Assembly (NCBI GenBank): GCA_951230915.1 | Contig: OX579641.1 | Span: 19,074,254-19,138,253 of the forward strand | Direction of reading: 5' to 3' | DNA length: 64,000 nt | DNA from: Antitrichia curtipendula | Lineage: Eukaryota; Streptophyta; Bryopsida; Hypnales; Leucodontaceae | In this document: piece after piece, positions 58,890-64,000 of the stretch | How the letters are laid out: each line of letters starts with the position of its first letter | Numbering within the stretch: the stretch's first letter is position 1 | Made by a program: the position numbers and the translations under genes | Notes under the pieces: model-generated | Databases searched by the model: none | Told to the model about the DNA's origin: nothing | The model's input: only the letters and a program-made list of their open reading frames with translations

Positions 58890-60940
58890 TGTGAGCTTCC
58901 ATTTCTTCAGTTGGAACTTATTTTTTATTTATTTTTTATTTTAATTATTTTGAGTATAATTTTAGATACAAAAAGACTAAAAAAGAGTGTAAAATCAAAA
59001 TAGGTATGTTACATACCACTATAATATTTGGTCATAGATTGAGTGTTTTTATCTAAATAAAACCCAAACCTAATTATAAATAGGTTAGAATTTGAAAAAT
59101 AAGATAAATTATAAATAGTTAGTAAATATGGCCAAAATAGCCGAACTTATCCTATACGTGACAACTAGAGTGAATTGGTCCAAGGAAATCTAGGTGAAAA
59201 TCCTAAGATGATTTCCAGGGAGAGGTTTCAAGTTTCAAAACCATATTCCATTTTTAGTAGAAACCTCAATTGTTAGCTTGTAGGTGTCACAAACTCAAGA
59301 TGGGACCGTAGAGGAATCTATGGCCGGAGGAGGGTGTTCTAGGGTCAGTGTCACACTAAAAACTCATAGGTGAAATCGGCTCATCAAGATTCTCTTCGTG
59401 TGAAAGATTCTCCAAGCACCGATAATTGAAGGAGATGGCAAAATTTAAATCTCCTATGGCCATTGTGCAAAGTAAAAATATGAGCTTGCACATATTTTGC
59501 GGAATTTTATGAGAGATTTCATGAAAGGTTACGGAATTTTTTGACTCTCACAAGATGCCTTTCCGGATGGTCAACCGCAGAAACCTACAATGAGAAATTC
59601 TTAGGAATTATCCAAAGTGTGGTAAAATTTCACTAAAAATTAGGATAGCTTGTTTTATGTTAATAAAAGGCTCCATCAGGTTTTAAACATTCCGATAGCC
59701 AGAAGTATCCGAACGAGGAAGATTTTTCAAAATCAGCAAAATTGAAGGAAGTTTGTGATGTTGACCGACATTTTCAACACATACAAAATCAAAAATTAGG
59801 TCCAAGTTAGGTTTTTTTTACTCCCTTGCACCTAATAAAGATCCTAGGCTAGTTATTTTTCTTAGAAAAGTCAACCTCCCAAAGTTGGATTTTTACCTTT
59901 TGGGGTCGTTAAGTTGACACTAGAATTCATTGAGATTTTAGCATAAAAAAAAGGGGTGAGGGATTTTCTAAGACTAAAAATGGCCTTTTGAAGCCAATGG
60001 CGCAATCCGTTTGTGATTTGGAATTAATCTCCAAAAGTTAAAAAATGGACCAGCATAGAAAGTTAAAATTGGTAAATTAGGATGAAAATCTTAAATGATA
60101 AGATTACGATGAGAAAATTAGAGGAGGTGGGTGCCCTTGGAAGAATATAAAAGGGCACTCATTCTCCTCTCTTCTCACCCCTTAGGTTCATTTTTGAACC
60201 GCCTTATATGATTTGGATCCATTTAGATGGATTTTAGCCATTTTTTTGGCCACGTTGCCAAATTTTAGTGTTTTGGGAGTGTTTCAAGCTCCTTGTTGCT
60301 ATTTTTCAAAACTCTTTTGAAGGATTTAGGGGTCCCTTCAAACTTAATTATCTTCTTGTGACGTTTCTTGTGAGTTATTTGAAGCTTGGTTGATATTTTG
60401 TTGAGTTCTTGTAGATTGTTGATATTTTTTGGGGTGTTTTGAACTAACCTTGCATTAATCCTAGAGAGTTTCCTTTCCGTATGACTGGCGATGCCGCTTA
60501 AAAAAAATTTCAAGTGTTGTTTTAAGTTGTTTTAGCACTAACACACGTGGTAGCTCTCTTGTCTACTAACAATCTATTATCTTTGTGGTTGTCAATATCC
60601 TCCTTGTTCCATCTAACACACTGAAGCTTTGACTTTGTTTGTTTTGAGGTGTCTATAAAAATTGTATATTTTGCAAAGCACAGTGAAGCTTTGATATTAA
60701 GTCTTAAGAATTAGGTGTATTTAGGAAATACGGCGGAGCTTTAACTTAGAATTTCTCCCACCATCTTTCCAAGTTAGCCTTTTAAAGAAAAATATTTGTT
60801 GTGAAAGTTTCCACAAAAAATCCGAATTTGTATTAGTTTTGGGGGCTAGCCTCAAGGGCCAGCCCTGAAATCCATCTGCTAGGGCGGCCAAATCCATGGC
60901 AAGAAAGGCTAGGCCCTCGCCGGGGCAGCCAAGCCTCTAG
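58890..60940. repeat. Long direct repeat, probable 3' LTR
   Basis: Second copy of 47,689-49,735 (offset 11,201 at the start, 11,211 later). Differences are few outside the T-runs, for example GAAAG for GAAAA near 60,805. Its TATA box is at 60,146-60,153. The right end fades near 60,940, just before a copy of the TTAA family. Confidence 0.75.
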
Positions 60941-60964
60941 TAGGGGGGACCGGGTTGTGAAAAT

Positions 60965-62275
60965 GGTGGTTATTCTTTGATTTCTTTTTTTAAATCAAGT
61001 AGAATACATGCTGAAAAAATTTCAAATCATCTGGAACCATACAACATGTAGCTAAAAAATAGTAAGTAGAATGAAGTGGATAATCATTCAAAATATTAAA
61101 TTTTTATCAATTTATTTATGGAATTGAAAATTGCCAATAATGGTTGTAATGTTGTGAAAAATAGTCTACACTTAAGATTTATTTATTTTAACGAAATATC
61201 AAAATTTGAGTTAACCCCTAAAGGTTTTTGACTATGTTTTCACCAAAACCGCTCCAGAACTGCCATTTCTAATACTAGTGCCAAATTTTAGAAAAAACAC
61301 ATTTTTGGACACTTGTAGCTGTAGGATCTTGTAATAAACTTGTTTAAGAAGATGTGGAAAAAATTTCAGAATTTTCCACTAAGTGGATTGCAAGATAATA
61401 GCGTTTGAATTGACAAAAATCCTTTTTTTGTCCTTGCGAATAAACGGGCAGCTGCCCTCCACAAGGTCACATTTGTATGAAAAAATGTCCAAAATGATGG
61501 TTACTCTTTGGATTTATTCTTCAAGGCAAGTTGGCTACATGCTTGAAAAATTTCAGATCATTTGGAATTGTACAACATATAGGAAAAAAATAGTAAGTAG
61601 GAAGAGGTAGAGAATGATTCAAAGCACTAAATTGTCAAGAATTTATTTATCAAATTGAAAAATGCCAATCCCAACGATTGTAATGTTGTAATAAAAAATC
61701 TACACCCAATGTTTTTATTTTTTTTCAAAAATATTGAAAATCGAGTTAAATAAAGGACTTCAAAGTTTATTTTAGAGTAGAGATTCCATAACTACCCTCA
61801 AACTAAGAATCCTCATAACTTTTGACTCATTGATCAGAATGGAATGATTCAAAGCCTCCCACGTACATATAAATCTAAAAAACCAATTTCAAATTTTGGT
61901 TTTTCTTAAGAGTGATTTTTAAAGAAGTTTCTTTTGCTGCCCCGGCTGCCCGCCGAACAATGAAAATGACATATCATGCAATAACTTTTTAACCATGTAG
62001 TCAAAAGTTACGAAAATTGTTGGACCTTAAAGTTACTCCTTGGGCACATCTTATGAGAAAATTTCAAAGAAAAAAAAGAAAAATTCCGGTCATAGTGAGC
62101 TGCCCAAAATTGCTATGTTGTCAAAAAACGGTGTTTGGTCCTTTAGGGGTTAAATAAAAGATTTGAAGTTTGTCATAGACTCATAGAGTACTAGAGTAGA
62201 GATTCAATCCTATTCCACAAAGCACAAACTCCTGCTAAATAAAACACGGCCATAACTATTGACTCATTGTAATCT
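60965..62275. mobile_element. Older TTAA-family copy, split by a younger member
   Basis: 60,965-61,210 aligns with 61,490-61,742 of the younger element, and 62,154-62,275 with its continuation from 61,749 (AATAAA-GA-TT-AAGTTT, TAGAGTAGAGATTC, TTGACTCATTG). The two parts join at a single TTAA in the paralogous sequence (61,745-61,748). Confidence 0.75.
61215..62149. mobile_element. Intact TTAA-flanked element (935 bp), inserted in its own family
   Basis: TTAA occurs at both borders (61,211-61,214 and 62,150-62,153). Terminal inverted repeats are a perfect 10 bp, CCCCTAAAGG and CCTTTAGGGG. It has no coding capacity. The matching empty site in the paralogous stretch carries one TTAA, which shows that TTAA is the duplicated target. 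These are piggyBac-type features; a distant or unknown superfamily with the same target is possible. Confidence 0.82.
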
Positions 62276-62433
62276 AGATTTTGTCATCTCACAAAAACCT
62301 AGGAAAATAGTATAGAGGTCCTAAAATCTAGGGAATGGTCGAATAGTCTAACGTGTAGTGGCTAAAGTCACTTATTTTCTAGAATAATAAGGAATTTAAT
62401 GTTATATGTTATCTAATTTCTTATTTCTAAATA

Positions 62434-63984
62434 GACAACTTGTTTATACACTCTTATACCCAAAGAAATAATTTTGTTGGCCAGTCCATTAAATAATGCT
62501 ATTGGACATATGAGTGCTGTCCCAGTCCTGCCTAATATTCTAGGGGTTTTCATGGACAATTTGTCAGGTTTTTCAACAATTTGGCATGCATGATCTAGAC
62601 TTTTAAATGCAACATTTCACATATATATAATATATAGATTCCTTAATTACCGTGAAATTCTTTTACCGAACAATTTGTCCAGTCGCTACTTAGTTAACCT
62701 GATTACTAATTTAGATGAGTATCAAAACAGTCCCAGTCCTCTAAGACAAATTGTCCCTATACTAATGCAAGGGGAATGAGTGTGTAATGCAATTTGCAGC
62801 TTCCAGTTTGTGGCCTTTGACAACTTGTTTTCTTCTATATGCTATGGATTACAAATTGTATTATTTTATTAATTTTCAATTTCTACACAATAATAGATAA
62901 ATTGTCCAATCGACATCACAACAAGCATTTTCATAACAATTTGTCTAATTATCCACATACTCAAGAAGACCATTTAGTTTCAATTCCGTATGTCATTCAT
63001 TCACTACAATTTTAATCACTATTCATATTCAAAAATTAATTCAATTACATAGACAATTTGTTGAATACCTTAATAATTAGAAGCAAAAATAATAATTCAT
63101 CATTCCACAATTTTATCTTTATCAATTATTCACCACAAGAATAAATACAATTTGACAAATTGTACAATTACAATGTGATGGTCAAATTGTCGTTCTATAA
63201 CTTAATTTATAATTTATAATTTATATAAATGCTTATTATTAATTATATTAATTTATAATTTTATCATTTTACAATCATAACAAATTGTCTAAAATCCGTA
63301 TTGTAAATTTCATTCAAAAACAAATTGACTTTATATCACTCAATGTATTTATTTGTTTTATATATGTAATTTCAATTAACTTACAGACAATTTGTCGAAG
63401 CATTTTTTTATTACAAGTTGAAGGTCCCATTTGGCAAGTTGTCTTTGTCTCCGAACTGGTCTGCTGTTCCACTCGCACTTCACAGCCGCTCCTCGACAAT
63501 TTGTCTTAAATCTCCATCTTCCGCTTCAATTTCATTCACTTAAACACTCAGGCGAATTGTCCTTTCTTTCTCACTAAATTATCAAAATAATGATCTCATC
63601 CCAATCACTGGCAATTCACTTAACAACTTGGGCAAATTGTAAATCAACAGACTCGCATTTGGTTCACAACTTTTCAGTAACTCATGAAAATCAGACAAAT
63701 TGTGAAGACAAATAGTTCAATTATGCTTGTACAAATAAATCCAGTCAGATGAATCAAGTACGAGACAAAGAAGAATTACAGAAACAAACTCCATGTTCCA
63801 ATCACTGGATACAATTCACAAAATAATGCAATGCCCAATTTTAAACTCTCACAAAGTAGTCCACCTGGACTTTCCTCTTAACAAACAAATTGTCTAACTC
63901 AAGATCACAATCTCCACAACAGTAAACCCAATCACTGGAAATACAAGAGACTCAAGTGAAATTGGTACACCAGACAAATTGCTT
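62434..63984. repeat. Dispersed array of the dyad GACAAWTTGTC
   Basis: ACAAATTGT or its reverse complement ACAATTTGT occurs exactly 11 times, starting at 62,556, 62,670, 62,746, 62,936, 63,053, 63,155, 63,280, 63,387, 63,496, 63,694 and 63,885. About eight near matches lie between (for example 62,434, 62,819, 62,896, 63,181, 63,432, 63,552, 63,631 and 63,973). Spacing is irregular, 20-190 bases, and intervening sequence is not repeated. CCAATCACTGG occurs three times (63,600, 63,798, 63,928). The array may continue past the window. Confidence 0.8.
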
Positions 63985-64000
63985 ACGAAATTGCATTGAT

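Noticed and set aside
62434..63984. CRISPR-like array
   Set aside because: The repeated motif is only about 11 bp, spacing is irregular from 20 to 190 bases, orientation is symmetric, and the host is a plant.

Overview
This window looks like nuclear DNA of a land plant. The reasons are a pectin-type galacturonosyltransferase (GAUT) with nine GT-AG exons, a plant-type BTB/POZ protein, COX17, and the RNA polymerase III subunit RPC10/POLR3K split into three exons. There are also AAACCCTAA telo-boxes and a TTTAGGG-like tract. A non-seed plant (moss or another bryophyte, or a lycophyte) seems likelier than a flowering plant, but this is an impression and not proven.

Layout. Positions 1-15,532 form a palindrome. 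Arms of 6,035 bp (1-6,035 and 9,498-15,532) mirror each other without a shift (x pairs with 15,533-x) around a 3,462-bp spacer. Each arm carries the same GAUT gene, pointing towards the spacer, and the same 427-bp MITE. The left gene runs off the window start; the right one is complete (656 aa predicted). Its leader and promoter follow to about 17.9 kb. From 17.9 to 29.2 kb the sequence is AT-rich and gene-free. It holds a cluster of related inverted-repeat elements at 22.4-25.9 kb, two strong GC-rich hairpins near 26.1 kb and a foldback at 26.5-27.4 kb.

From 29.4 to 39.9 kb lies the gene island: COX17 (-), a BTB/POZ gene (+) and RPC10 (+). A 1.1-kb telo-box-rich segment is present twice in direct orientation (29.9-31.0 and 36.7-37.8 kb), once beside the COX17 start and once upstream of RPC10. 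The BTB gene lies between the copies. From 40 to 47.7 kb there are AT-rich repeats and a 17-bp minisatellite. From 47.7 to 60.9 kb two nearly identical repeats of about 2 kb bracket a decayed Ty3/gypsy-like gag-protease region with no visible reverse transcriptase. This region is broken by a hAT-like insertion that has an 8-bp target duplication and contains a 200-N assembly gap.

The most interesting signals are four. (1) A family of non-autonomous elements has CCCCTAAAGG ends and TTAA target duplications (piggyBac-like hallmarks); one copy is inserted into another member of its own family, and a paralogous empty site is present. (2) The 6-kb GAUT palindrome has older inverted symmetry on almost the same axis. 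(3) A 1.5-kb array of the dyad GACAAWTTGTC lies at the right edge. (4) A promoter segment is duplicated between COX17 and RPC10. The four genes are housekeeping-type genes in unrelated processes (pectin synthesis, cytochrome oxidase assembly, a probable ubiquitin adaptor, Pol III transcription) and show no sign of acting as one pathway.
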